DNA from: an uncultured Pelagibacteraceae bacterium
GTDB taxonomy: Bacteria; Pseudomonadota; Alphaproteobacteria; Pelagibacterales; Pelagibacteraceae
DNA length: 42,606 nt
NCBI GenBank assembly: GCA_902626185.1
Contig: CACOEA010000005.1
Location: forward strand, 1 to 42,606
Reading direction: 5' to 3'
A program made the position numbers and the translations under genes. Below are positions 24,219 through 32,724 of this stretch, one piece after another. The notes under the pieces are model-generated. The model was not told the origin of the DNA. It searched no databases and saw only the letters and a list, made by a program, of their open reading frames with translations. The stretch's first letter is position 1. Each line of letters starts with the position of its first letter.

Positions 24219-24716
24219 TTAGCCTGCTGACTTAACTTTTTTCTCGATAAATTCTGGAATATCATCGCCCAGGTCATCTTCTTTCTGATTTTTAGGCTGA
24301 AAGGCATAAAGTACATGTAATTTACAATATGGAAAATCACCCTCTGGTTTTCTCCCACAAAAGTAAAATTTCTCCTCATTAGGGTGTCCTATTGGCCATT
24401 TACAAGTTGATTCAGTTAATTCTTCTAAAGATTTAGGGTTTTCAGGCTCAAAATTTTTATCCAGCAAAATTGATTGAAATTTTGCTTTTCTAGACATTGG
24501 TGCGTTGCCACGTCTTATAACTTGTTTATCCTCTTTTGACTTCGGTGCATTTGAATGTTGTTTTGACGGTGCTCTAGCTGCTAAGTTTAATCGATGTGCT
24601 TTACCAATGACAGCGTTACGAGTTGTATCACCTAACATTTCAGCGATTTGACTTGCCGTATGACCTTTAGACCAAAGCTCCTTTAATTTTTCAACTTTCT
24701 CGCTAGTCCAACTCAT
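24219..24716 (-). CDS. gcrA: GcrA cell-cycle regulator
   Basis: 165 aa from the ATG at 24716, which gives the family's N-terminus MSWTSEKVEKLKELW; an in-frame TTG 15 nt upstream is less likely. A Myb/HTH-like DNA-binding domain (1-45) with SASQIAEMLGDTTRNAVIGKAHRL-type residues is followed by a basic linker and a C-terminal region with CKWPIGHP, FCGRKPEGDFPYCKLH. GcrA binds sigma-70 RNA polymerase and activates promoters carrying methylated GANTC sites made by CcrM, which is not in this window. Divergent from the ABC-2 permease across 138 bp. Confidence 0.95.
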   Translation of the reverse strand: MSWTSEKVEKLKELWSKGHTASQIAEMLGDTTRNAVIGKAHRLNLAARAPSKQHSNAPKSKEDKQVIRRGNAPMSRKAKFQSILLDKNFEPENPKSLEELTESTCKWPIGHPNEEKFYFCGRKPEGDFPYCKLHVLYAFQPKNQKEDDLGDDIPEFIEKKVKSAG

Positions 24717-24854
24717 TGTATATTTTTTCAATATTTAGTATTTTTTATTAAAACTAATTCATTATGTTGTAGTTTAAAACATTAAAAGGATATTAGGCTG
24801 TTAATAGGATTAGTTTTGCACAGTTTTTTTTAATAAGGAGATATAAGACTATCA

Positions 24855-25667
24855 ATGGTTGAAATGATAAAAAAATATAAAATTGGCAAAAGGAGATTTG
24901 GAGTAGTCAATTGGGTTGGAGCTTGGACTTTATATAAAAAAGAAGTTTTAAGATTCCTTATCGTATGGATACAAACTATATTTTCTCCTCTAGTTTCTTC
25001 ACTTCTATTTTTAATGGTTTTATCTTTAGCTATAGGATCTGATAGAGGCAACGTGTTAGGTGTACCTTTTATAACTTTTTTAGCCCCAGGTTTAATAGCC
25101 ATGCAAGTTATTCAACAGTCATTTTCACATTCATCCTCAACATTTATGATTGGCAAAATACAAGGCAACATTGTAGACCTGCTTTATGCTCCACTATCAG
25201 CTACCGAAATAACGATTTCAATTTCTCTAGCTTCAGCCACTAGAAGTTTTATGATAGCAATAGTCTCGATTATAACTTTTTATTTAATTATCGATATTCA
25301 AATAAAATACTTTTTACTACTCTTTTTGTTCACTTTTCTCACTTCATTTATTTTAGGAAATATAGGTATCATATCTGGTTTATGGGCAGAAAAATTTGAT
25401 CATCAAGCTACCATTACAAATTTTGTAATAATTCCTCTGTCTTTTCTTTCTGGCACTTTTTATTCTATCGAGATACTTCCAGACTTTCTTAAAAAAATTA
25501 GTGAATTAAATCCATTTTTCTACATGATTGATGGCTTTAGATTTTGTTTTCTTGGCCAATCGGATGGATCTATAAAGACCGGAATAATATACCTATTGAT
25601 CCTAAGTATTTTGAGCTGGTTAGCGGCTTACATTTTATTTAAAAGAGGTTATAAGATTAAATCTTAG
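24855..25667 (+). CDS. ABC-2 type transporter permease
   Basis: 270 aa. A cytosolic N-terminal amphipathic stretch (WTLYKKEVLRFL) is followed by six predicted membrane helices, with the ABC-2 marks FLAPGLIAMQVIQQSF and PLSFLSGTFYSIEILPDFLKKISELNPFFYMIDGFR near the end (YadH/NodJ-like). Such permeases export lipids, polysaccharides or drugs with a separate ATPase. No ATPase gene adjoins it; the partner must be elsewhere. The ribosome-binding site AAGGAG (24835-24840) is 14 nt from this ATG. The stop is 4 nt before argD. Confidence 0.88.
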   Translation: MVEMIKKYKIGKRRFGVVNWVGAWTLYKKEVLRFLIVWIQTIFSPLVSSLLFLMVLSLAIGSDRGNVLGVPFITFLAPGLIAMQVIQQSFSHSSSTFMIGKIQGNIVDLLYAPLSATEITISISLASATRSFMIAIVSIITFYLIIDIQIKYFLLLFLFTFLTSFILGNIGIISGLWAEKFDHQATITNFVIIPLSFLSGTFYSIEILPDFLKKISELNPFFYMIDGFRFCFLGQSDGSIKTGIIYLLILSILSWLAAYILFKRGYKIKS

Positions 25668-25671
25668 AAAA

Positions 25672-26838
25672 ATGAGCGCTATATTAAACACTTATAATAG
25701 AAAAAAAATTTCCTTTAAAAGAGGGAAAGGAAGCTTTCTATATGCTACTAACGGTAAAAAATATTTAGATTTTGTTCAAGGTATAGCAGTAAATTGTTTA
25801 GGGCATTCCAACACTTATTTGAACAACGCAGTTCAAAAACAATTAAAAAAGGTTTGGCATGTTTCAAACGTTTTTACTATCCCAGAGCAAGAAAAATTAG
25901 CTAAAAGATTAAAACAAAAAACTTTTGCTGATTACGTTTTTTTTCAAAATTCAGGCGCAGAAGCAACCGAAGCCGCTATAAAATTTGCCAGAAGATATTT
26001 TTATTCAAAAGGTAAAACTAAAAAGAATAGAGTTTTGTGTATTAAAAATAGTTTTCATGGCAGAACTCTTGCAACGATATATGCGAGTGGAAGTAAAAAA
26101 ATGACTGAGGGATTTTCTCCAAAAGTTGAGGGCTTTGATCATTTTAATTTTGGAGATCATAGAAAATTGGAAAGATCTATAACAAAAAAAACTGCAGCTA
26201 TAATGGTTGAAACGATAATGGGTGAAGGCGGAATTAAAATTATTCCAGACTACTGTTTAAAAGGTCTAAGGAAATTATGTAATAAAAAGAATATCTTGTT
26301 AATTCTTGATGAAGTTCAATGCGGTATAGGTAGAAGCGGAAAGTTTATGGCTTATGAGTACGCTAAAATTAAACCAGACATTGTTCCGATTGCAAAAGGG
26401 ATAGGAGGTGGTTTTCCTATCGGAGCGGTCTTAGTTAATAAAAAAGTTGCCTCAGGGATGAAACCTGGAACTCATGGTTCTACTTTTGGAGGCAATCCTT
26501 TGGCCATGAGTGCGGGAAATGCAGTTTTAGACGTAATGTTTAAAAAGGGATTTTTAAGCAATGTGCAAAAAAATGGAAATTTTTTTATTAAAAATTTAAA
26601 TAAAATTCAAAAAAAATTTCCAAATGTCATTAAAGAGATAAGGGGGAAAGGCTTACTTATAGGTATAGTACTGCATAAAAACCAAAATAATTTTATAGAC
26701 TCTTTGATGCAACATAATCTTCTCACAGTGAGAGCTGCAGAAAATGTTGTCAGACTTTTGCCTCCTTTAACTGTTACAAAAAAAGAAATTAATTTAGCTT
26801 TAAAAATTATAGAAAAAGTGTGTGAAAAATATAAATGA
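25672..26838 (+). CDS. argD: Acetylornithine aminotransferase
   Basis: 388 aa class III PLP aminotransferase of arginine synthesis (N-acetylglutamate semialdehyde to N-acetylornithine). FVQGIAVNCLGHSN, FQNSGAEATEAAIKFAR, SFHGRTLAT, LILDEVQCGIGRSGKF and the PLP-lysine motif PIAKGIGGGFPIGAVL are all intact. HGSTFGGNPLA closes the active site. It may also act in lysine synthesis, as in other bacteria. It overlaps argF by 4 nt. Confidence 0.95.
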   Translation: MSAILNTYNRKKISFKRGKGSFLYATNGKKYLDFVQGIAVNCLGHSNTYLNNAVQKQLKKVWHVSNVFTIPEQEKLAKRLKQKTFADYVFFQNSGAEATEAAIKFARRYFYSKGKTKKNRVLCIKNSFHGRTLATIYASGSKKMTEGFSPKVEGFDHFNFGDHRKLERSITKKTAAIMVETIMGEGGIKIIPDYCLKGLRKLCNKKNILLILDEVQCGIGRSGKFMAYEYAKIKPDIVPIAKGIGGGFPIGAVLVNKKVASGMKPGTHGSTFGGNPLAMSAGNAVLDVMFKKGFLSNVQKNGNFFIKNLNKIQKKFPNVIKEIRGKGLLIGIVLHKNQNNFIDSLMQHNLLTVRAAENVVRLLPPLTVTKKEINLALKIIEKVCEKYK

Positions 26839-27761
26839 GAAATTTTTTAGATATTTCAGATCTTTCTTCCAATGAATTAAGGGCAATAATCGAAGAGGCC
26901 AAAGCGAGAAAGAAAAAAAGAGAAAATTACAATAAATCTGCAGCAGATGACGATAAACCTTTTGCAGGTAGATCCATGGTTATGATTTTTGAAAAACCAT
27001 CTACAAGAACAAGGATGTCTTTCGATATAGCTGTAAAACAGCTTGGTGGATCATCCATAATTTTAAATCCAGATGGAATCCATTATGGCAAAGGTAATGA
27101 AACTCTAAAAGATACAGCAAAAGTACTTTCTCAATACGTTGATATAGTAATGCTTAGAACTTCTTCACACAAACACTTAGAAGAGTTTGGAAAATATTTA
27201 GATATTCCAATTATTAATGGTCTTTCAGAGCAAAGTCATCCCTGCCAAATTATGTCAGACATTCTTACTTTCGAGGAGTTTAAGGGGTCAATAAAAGATA
27301 AAACAATATCTTGGCTTGGTGATGGAAATAATAACATGTCCAATTCGTTAATAGAAGCTGCTGGTAAGTTTAACTTCAATCTAAAAATTGGTTGTCCTAA
27401 AAAATATTCACCAAATAAGAAAATAATAAGCTGGGCAAAAAAAAATAAAGTTAATATTTTAGTAACTACAAAACCAGAAGAAGCAGTTAATAATTCTGAT
27501 TGCGTAATGACAGATAAGTGGGTTTCAATGAATGACAAAGTAAATCAAAAACAAAAAAAGAAAAATTTAAGAAATTACCAAGTGAATAAAAAATTAATGA
27601 AAAAGGCTAAGTCTGACGCTATATTCATGCACTGTCTTCCTGTTGGAAGAGGTGAGGAAGTCACAGATGAAGTAATAGATGGCAAACAATCTGTTGTATG
27701 GACACAAGCACTAAACAGAGTTCACGCACAAAAAAGCATTATCAATTGGTGTTTAAATTAA
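26835..27761 (+). CDS. argF: Ornithine carbamoyltransferase
   Basis: 308 aa. The carbamoyl-phosphate loop is KPSTRTRMSF, followed by LRTSSH, SHPCQIMSD, LGDGNNNMSNSL and the ornithine loop MHCLPVGRGEEV (family HCLPAxRGEEV). It makes citrulline from ornithine. It forms a two-gene arg unit with argD. The stop shares TTAA (27758-27761) with the convergent cytochrome gene. Confidence 0.96.
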   Translation: MRNFLDISDLSSNELRAIIEEAKARKKKRENYNKSAADDDKPFAGRSMVMIFEKPSTRTRMSFDIAVKQLGGSSIILNPDGIHYGKGNETLKDTAKVLSQYVDIVMLRTSSHKHLEEFGKYLDIPIINGLSEQSHPCQIMSDILTFEEFKGSIKDKTISWLGDGNNNMSNSLIEAAGKFNFNLKIGCPKKYSPNKKIISWAKKNKVNILVTTKPEEAVNNSDCVMTDKWVSMNDKVNQKQKKKNLRNYQVNKKLMKKAKSDAIFMHCLPVGRGEEVTDEVIDGKQSVVWTQALNRVHAQKSIINWCLN

Positions 27762-28300
27762 GGAAGAGGTTTTGGACTACTGCTTTTTGAATTCATAAAC
27801 AAAATCACCGACGCTCTATCTTTTTCTTTTCTCAGACCTGCAAAGGCCATTTTAGTCCCTTTAATATAAGCCTGAGGTTTAATTAAGTAAGAATTCATAT
27901 TCTCAAAAGCCCACTCTTTACCGTACGCAACCATAGCTTTTGAGTATTTGTAATCACTCACTGAACCAGCTTGTCTACCAATTACTCCCCATAAATTAGG
28001 GCCTATCATATTTTTTCCGTCACTTTTAACCATATGGCAGGCGCTACATTTTTTAAAAACTTTTTCTCCATGCGCCAAGTCACCCATTGCTAAAAGTTGG
28101 CCGATATCAACTTTTTCTACAACTTTCTCTTTAACATCAGTATTAGACACTGTTGTTGAAGCTAAACCCTCAACTTTGTAAGCAGATTGCTCAGGCTTTT
28201 CTACATGAAAAAGAATATCTGTAAATTTACCTATACCTATTACTATTAAAGCTGTAAGTAAAATTGCTGCTATAATTTTATTTATTTCAAAACTGTCCAT
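27758..28300 (-). CDS. cycM: Membrane-anchored cytochrome c (CycM type)
   Basis: 180 aa from the ATG at 28300, which gives the typical alphaproteobacterial CycM start MDSFEINKI; an ATG 24 nt further upstream is possible. An uncleaved N-terminal anchor (about residues 8-25) is followed by a linker and a class I cytochrome c domain with heme site CSACH, NLWGVIGRQAGS, and Met ligand GTKMAF. It carries electrons from the bc1 complex to cytochrome oxidase in the periplasm. Confidence 0.93.
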   Translation of the reverse strand: MDSFEINKIIAAILLTALIVIGIGKFTDILFHVEKPEQSAYKVEGLASTTVSNTDVKEKVVEKVDIGQLLAMGDLAHGEKVFKKCSACHMVKSDGKNMIGPNLWGVIGRQAGSVSDYKYSKAMVAYGKEWAFENMNSYLIKPQAYIKGTKMAFAGLRKEKDRASVILFMNSKSSSPKPLP

Positions 28301-28370
28301 AATTTTGATAAAACCTAATGACATATAACACGACTACAAAAAAAAAACTTGAAATTACTTAATATTTTTT

Positions 28371-28385
28371 GCGTCTTTGAGACGC
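28371..28385. repeat. Perfect 6-bp hairpin just before kdsB
   Basis: GCGTCT-TTG-AGACGC ends 6 nt before the kdsB ATG and occupies the place where a ribosome-binding site would be. No T-run follows, so it is not a clear terminator. It may affect kdsB translation or bind a regulator. Confidence 0.55.
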
Positions 28386-28391
28386 ATAATT

Positions 28392-29135
28392 ATGAATAAA
28401 ACTGCAATAATAATACCATCTAGACTTGATGCTCAAAGATTTCCTAATAAACCATTGAAACTTATAAACAACAAAGAGATGATTCTACATGTTTATGATG
28501 CAGCGATAAAATCTAAGTCCGGAGATGTATATGTTGCTTCTCCTGATCAAAAAATAATTGATATTGTTAAAAATAATGGGGGTATTGCTATAAAGACGAG
28601 CTTAAGTCATCAAACAGGAACGGATCGTATATTTGAAGTTTTTGAGAAGCATTTGGAACGTAAACCTAAATTGATTGTAAATTTACAAGGAGATATGCCT
28701 AATATTAAACCTGAAGCGATTTCAGATTTAGTTAAATATATGGATAATGGAAAATGTGACATCGGAACCTTAGCTAGTAATTTAGAATCTCAAGAAAAAT
28801 TAAACAACGCGAATATAGTAAAAGTTGCAGTAAAGGAAAAGTTAGAAAATAACAATTTTTTAAAAGCTGATGATTTTTTTAGAATAAATACAAATACATC
28901 CTATAATTTATATCATCACATAGGAATTTATGCCTTTACTAATAAAGCACTGATAAGGTATGTAAGTTTAAAAAGATCTAAGCTTGAGTTAGAAAGAAAA
29001 TTAGAACAATTAAGAGCATTAGAGAGTAATATGTCTATACACGTAGGTTATATAAAATCACCACCATTAAGTGTTGACACAGAAGAAGATCTAAATGAAG
29101 TTCAAAATTTAATGGAGAAAAATGAAAAAAATTAA
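28392..29135 (+). CDS. kdsB: 3-deoxy-manno-octulosonate cytidylyltransferase
   Basis: 247 aa from the ATG at 28392; this puts the nucleotide-binding motif IIPSRLDAQRFPNKPL at the N-terminus as in the family, so a TTG 15 nt upstream is not needed. NLQGDMPNI (family NVQGDEP) carries the metal-binding Asp, and the C-terminal VDTEEDL is conserved. It activates Kdo as CMP-Kdo for lipid A-core assembly, linking it to kdsD, lptC and lptB at 12920-15253. It overlaps pheA by 14 nt. Confidence 0.94.
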   Translation: MNKTAIIIPSRLDAQRFPNKPLKLINNKEMILHVYDAAIKSKSGDVYVASPDQKIIDIVKNNGGIAIKTSLSHQTGTDRIFEVFEKHLERKPKLIVNLQGDMPNIKPEAISDLVKYMDNGKCDIGTLASNLESQEKLNNANIVKVAVKEKLENNNFLKADDFFRINTNTSYNLYHHIGIYAFTNKALIRYVSLKRSKLELERKLEQLRALESNMSIHVGYIKSPPLSVDTEEDLNEVQNLMEKNEKN

Positions 29136-29964
29136 AATAGCAATTCAAGGGGAATTAGGAGCATACTCTCATATTGCTGCAAATGATTTATTTAAAGATG
29201 CAGAAATTAAAACTTGCGCAACTTTTGAAGAAACATTTAAACAAGCGTATGACGATGAAAATTATAGAATAATTATTCCCATTGAAAATTCCTTAGCTGG
29301 AAGAGTAGCTGATATTCATTACTTGCTACCAAAGTATAAACTTCAAATACATGGAGAATATTTTTTAAATGTTGAACACAATCTACTTAGTAAACCCGAA
29401 GCTAAGATTGAAAATATAAAATTTGTTAGAAGCCATGCACAAGCTATTGGTCAATGTCAGAAAATAATCAACAAGCATAAATTCCAATCAATAATTTCTG
29501 CTGATACAGCTGGTTCGGCTAAAGATTTGTCTGAAGGCGACGATACATCAATTGCTGCGATTGCTTCAGAGCTTTCAGCCAAAATTTATAAATTAAAGAT
29601 TTTAGAGAAAAATATAGAGGATGAAAAAGGCAACGTAACACGTTTTCTTATAATGGGAAAAAATATTGAACAACCAGAGATGAACAATCAAAAGAAATTT
29701 ATTACAAGTTGTATATTTAGATTAAAAAGTGAACCTTCAGCTTTATATAAATGTTTAGGAGGTTTTGCTACTAATCAAATAAACCTAACTAAACTAGAAA
29801 GCTTTTCTGTAAAAAATACTTTTGACCAAGCTAATTTTTATTTAGATTTAGAGGGCCATTTAGAACAACCTGGTGTGAAAAAAGCAATGGAAGAACTCGG
29901 CTTTCATACCGTTACACTTGATATTTTGGGAGTTTATGAAGCTTCAAAATTTAGGCAAAAATAG
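29122..29964 (+). CDS. pheA: Prephenate dehydratase
   Basis: 280 aa monofunctional enzyme making phenylpyruvate. The catalytic domain (1-190) has GELGAYSHIAAND, PIENSLAGRV, SADTAGSAKDL and the TRF motif GNVTRFLIMG. A C-terminal ACT domain (about 195-275) has SALYKCLGGFATNQINLTKLESF, the phenylalanine-sensing motif, so feedback inhibition is expected. No chorismate mutase domain is fused. The start lies inside kdsB. Confidence 0.94.
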   Translation: MKKIKIAIQGELGAYSHIAANDLFKDAEIKTCATFEETFKQAYDDENYRIIIPIENSLAGRVADIHYLLPKYKLQIHGEYFLNVEHNLLSKPEAKIENIKFVRSHAQAIGQCQKIINKHKFQSIISADTAGSAKDLSEGDDTSIAAIASELSAKIYKLKILEKNIEDEKGNVTRFLIMGKNIEQPEMNNQKKFITSCIFRLKSEPSALYKCLGGFATNQINLTKLESFSVKNTFDQANFYLDLEGHLEQPGVKKAMEELGFHTVTLDILGVYEASKFRQK

Positions 29965-29986
29965 TCCACAAAATTTGAATCTAGTC

Positions 29987-30016
29987 TTGTAGTATTCAAA
30001 TTGATCTTGATATACT
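29987..30016 (+). promoter_or_regulatory. Probable promoter of the SRP RNA gene
   Basis: TTGTAG (29987-29992) and TATACT (30011-30016) with 18-bp spacing form a reasonable sigma-70 promoter in the gap after pheA. The -10 box ends 6 nt before the predicted 5' end of the RNA. Confidence 0.55.
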
Positions 30017-30022
30017 CATATT

Positions 30023-30112
30023 GAGGTTGGCATCAGGTGGATGTTTCATAAACCCGGTCAGGTCTGAAAAGAAGCAGCCGTAGTGAAAATTATTCAGGTT
30101 GTTGCCTGCCTC
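30023..30112 (+). ncRNA. ffs: Signal recognition particle RNA (4.5S, small bacterial type)
   Basis: About 90 nt. The apical core is unmistakable: CCCGGTCAGGTCTGAAAAGA followed by AGCAGCC carries the GGTCAGG / GAAGCAGCC asymmetric loop bound by Ffh, with a four-base loop at the tip. The ends pair (GAGG 30023-30026 with CCTC 30109-30112). It targets membrane proteins with Ffh and FtsY. It ends 14 nt before dnaX; ffs-dnaX is a common alphaproteobacterial order. Confidence 0.93.
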
Positions 30113-30126
30113 TATAAATTAAGATA

Positions 30127-31806
30127 ATGACAAAGAACAAAATTTTAGCACTAAAATATAGACCTCAAGAATTTAAAGATTTAATTGGTCAAGAAGTAAT
30201 GGCTCAAACAATTACTAATGCAATTAAATTAGGAAAAACTCCAAACGCATATCTTCTAACTGGGATAAGAGGCGTAGGAAAAACTACTACAGCTAGATTG
30301 ATAGCGAAAGCATTAAATTGTGAGAGAAATGTTGATGAGAAGATTGTTTGCACTGGAGAAAAATTTTGTCCAACTTGTGAAGAGATTATTAATTCTAACC
30401 ACATAGACATTTTAGAAATGGATGCTGCCTCTAAAACAGGTATTGATGACGTAAGAGAATTAATTGAAAATTCAAAGTATAGTCCGACAAGTGCAAAATT
30501 TAAAATTTTTATAATTGATGAAGTCCATATGCTTTCAAAACAAGCTTTTAATGGGTTGTTAAAAACGTTAGAAGAACCACCTCCAAGTCTTAAATTTATC
30601 TTAGCGACTACTGAGGCAAGAAAAATACCAGTTACTATACTGTCGCGGTGCCAAAGGTTTGATCTTAAAAGAGTAAGCGTCGAAGAAGTCTCTAAACATC
30701 TAAAAAAAATTTCTGATAAAGAAAATGGGAAAATTTCTAATGATGCACTTAGGTTAATAGCAAGATCATCAGAGGGATCTGTTAGAGATGCGATTTCACT
30801 TTTAGATAGAGCCTTAATTTCTCAATCGATAAAAGAAAATAAAATAGTCGAGGAAAAAGATGTCAGAGAAATGTTAGGATTAGCAGACAGAAGCAAAACT
30901 ATTTTGTTACTTAAAGAAGTTTTAAATGGAAATGATAATGGAGCCCTAAATTTACTTAAAGAGTTAATTGTCGACGGAATTGATGCAAAAAATTTTTTAA
31001 ATGACGTATTAGAAGTTTTATATCTGTTTAGCAGAAGAATAAATTTGGGTTCTATTGAAAAGGATATGACTGTCTCAGAAGAAGAAGCCAAATTAGTTGA
31101 TCAACTTGCAAAAAATATTGATATGCAAGATTTAGGGTTGTTTTGGCAACTAACATTAAAAACAATAAATGATTTAAATATTTTAGGAAATGAAAATTTG
31201 GCATTAGAAATGTTTATTATGCAATTGACACATTTGAAAAAAATTGGAGATGATAAAAATTTAATCAAAAAGGAAAAAGGTAATAATGAAGTTGCTCAAA
31301 ATAATTTTGTTAGCAAAGAGAATAATTCAAACGATGTAGAAAGTAAATCAATACAGATTAAAGACCAACTTAAAAACACTGATCAATTAAAATCCAATCC
31401 AGTGAAAAACTTAACATCAAAATCACTTAAAGCAAAATCAGGAATTAATAATTTTCAAGATTTAATCGATCGGGCAAATGAAGAAAAAGAAGTAGAGCTT
31501 AGATATGATTTAGAAAGAAATGTCAAACTTGTGAGTTTTAAGAAAGGCAAAATTGATATAAGTTTTAACGAAAAGCTAAATAAAAATTTTATAAAACTAC
31601 TTACAGAAAAACTATTACTTTGGACTGGAGAAAGATGGTTAATATCTTTAAGTAAAAATAACGACGCTAAAAGTATTTACGAAAAAAATTTAGAGAATAA
31701 ATCATCAGAATTAAAGGAGTTTTCAAAAAGTGAAATTGCGCAGCAGATAAAAGCAGCATTCCCAGACTCAAAACTTTTAGATATAACCGAAGAGAACAAT
31801 GACTAA
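30127..31806 (+). CDS. dnaX: DNA polymerase III subunit gamma/tau
   Basis: 559 aa clamp-loader ATPase. YRPQEFKDLIGQE, Walker A GIRGVGKTT (46-54), four zinc cysteines (C65, C75, C81, C84), DEVHML (131-136), the SRC motif in LSRCQRF and sensor 2 GSVRDAISLLD are present. After about residue 370 comes a low-complexity Lys/Asn linker and a C-terminal tau-like domain. No clear frameshift signal for gamma was seen. It overlaps ybaB by 8 nt. Confidence 0.95.
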   Translation: MTKNKILALKYRPQEFKDLIGQEVMAQTITNAIKLGKTPNAYLLTGIRGVGKTTTARLIAKALNCERNVDEKIVCTGEKFCPTCEEIINSNHIDILEMDAASKTGIDDVRELIENSKYSPTSAKFKIFIIDEVHMLSKQAFNGLLKTLEEPPPSLKFILATTEARKIPVTILSRCQRFDLKRVSVEEVSKHLKKISDKENGKISNDALRLIARSSEGSVRDAISLLDRALISQSIKENKIVEEKDVREMLGLADRSKTILLLKEVLNGNDNGALNLLKELIVDGIDAKNFLNDVLEVLYLFSRRINLGSIEKDMTVSEEEAKLVDQLAKNIDMQDLGLFWQLTLKTINDLNILGNENLALEMFIMQLTHLKKIGDDKNLIKKEKGNNEVAQNNFVSKENNSNDVESKSIQIKDQLKNTDQLKSNPVKNLTSKSLKAKSGINNFQDLIDRANEEKEVELRYDLERNVKLVSFKKGKIDISFNEKLNKNFIKLLTEKLLLWTGERWLISLSKNNDAKSIYEKNLENKSSELKEFSKSEIAQQIKAAFPDSKLLDITEENND

Positions 31807-32119
31807 TTTCACTGACATGTTGTCTAAAGCGAAAGATTTACAGGACAAGATGAAGGAAGCTCAAGAAAAAATAAAGAAAATTGAGGTTGAGGGGAATGCA
31901 GGCGGTGATTTGGTAAAAGTAATTTTATCTGGTGACTATGAAATGAAATCTATAACAATAAGCGAAAAAGCTAAAAAAGAAGATCAAACAATTATTAATG
32001 ACCTTATCGTAGCTGCATATAATAACGCAAAAGAAAATTTAAAAAAAAAATCTGCTGAAGAAATTTCAAAACTCACAGGTGGGTTGAACTTACCAATCGA
32101 TTTTAAATTACCTTTTTAA
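31799..32119 (+). CDS. ybaB: YbaB/EbfC family nucleoid-associated protein
   Basis: 106 aa, normal length. A helical N-terminus (LSKAKDLQDKMKEAQEKIKKI) is followed by the conserved GNAGGDLVKVILSGDYEMKSITI and a C-terminal helix. YbaB dimers bind DNA as tweezers. It lies between dnaX and recR in the classic order, overlapping dnaX by 8 nt and recR by one. Confidence 0.95.
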   Translation: MTNFTDMLSKAKDLQDKMKEAQEKIKKIEVEGNAGGDLVKVILSGDYEMKSITISEKAKKEDQTIINDLIVAAYNNAKENLKKKSAEEISKLTGGLNLPIDFKLPF

Positions 32120-32724
32120 TGAACAATAATATTCCAGAAATAAATGAGCTTATTAAACAATTTTCAAAATTGCCTGGCCTAGGTCCAAAATCAGCTAAAA
32201 GAATTATTCTTAAACTTATAAATAATAAAGATTCAATGGTTAAGCCATTAGCTAAGTCTTTAGCTCAGGTATATAAAAGTGTTGTGCGATGCGCTGACTG
32301 TGGAAATTTGAAAATTAAAGATAAAATCTGCATATGTTCAGGCAACAATACTTACGATAAAATTTGTGTTGTGGAGAATTTAGCAGATATGTGGGTTATT
32401 GACTCAGCAAATATCTACAAAGGTCACTATCACATTTTAGGAGGAACATTAAACTCAAGTGAGAACTATGAACAGAAAAATTTACTTATAGAATCTCTAG
32501 TGAAAAGAATTAAAAAAAATAATTTAAAGGAAGTAATAATTGCTACAAGCGCAACAGTTGAAGGACAAACAACAGCTCATTATATTGAGGACACCATCAA
32601 AGATAATAACCTTAAAATAACAAAACTAGCTCAAGGGCTACCAGTTGGGGGCGAAATAGAACAACTGGATGATGGAACTCTTTTTTCTGCATTTAAAAAT
32701 CGCGTTCCTGTAACAGAGGGTTAA
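32119..32724 (+). CDS. recR: Recombination protein RecR
   Basis: 201 aa. A helix-hairpin-helix ([12 protein letters not shown], 18-29), a zinc finger (C58, C61, C71, C73) and a Toprim domain ([13 protein letters not shown] to YHILGG) are present. The second zinc knuckle reads CIC, one residue shorter than the family's CxIC. RecR loads RecA at gaps with RecO and RecF. Its stop shares TTAA with glcB on the other strand. Confidence 0.95.
   Translation: MNNNIPEINELIKQFSKLPGLGPKSAKRIILKLINNKDSMVKPLAKSLAQVYKSVVRCADCGNLKIKDKICICSGNNTYDKICVVENLADMWVIDSANIYKGHYHILGGTLNSSENYEQKNLLIESLVKRIKKNNLKEVIIATSATVEGQTTAHYIEDTIKDNNLKITKLAQGLPVGGEIEQLDDGTLFSAFKNRVPVTEG

Noticed and set aside
24717-24731. Five-codon N-terminal extension of GcrA from a TTG
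   Set aside because: GcrA proteins start MSWT; the ATG at 24716 gives exactly this.
28377-28391. Five-codon extension of KdsB from a TTG
   Set aside because: The TTG is in the hairpin loop and the family starts at the ATG at 28392.
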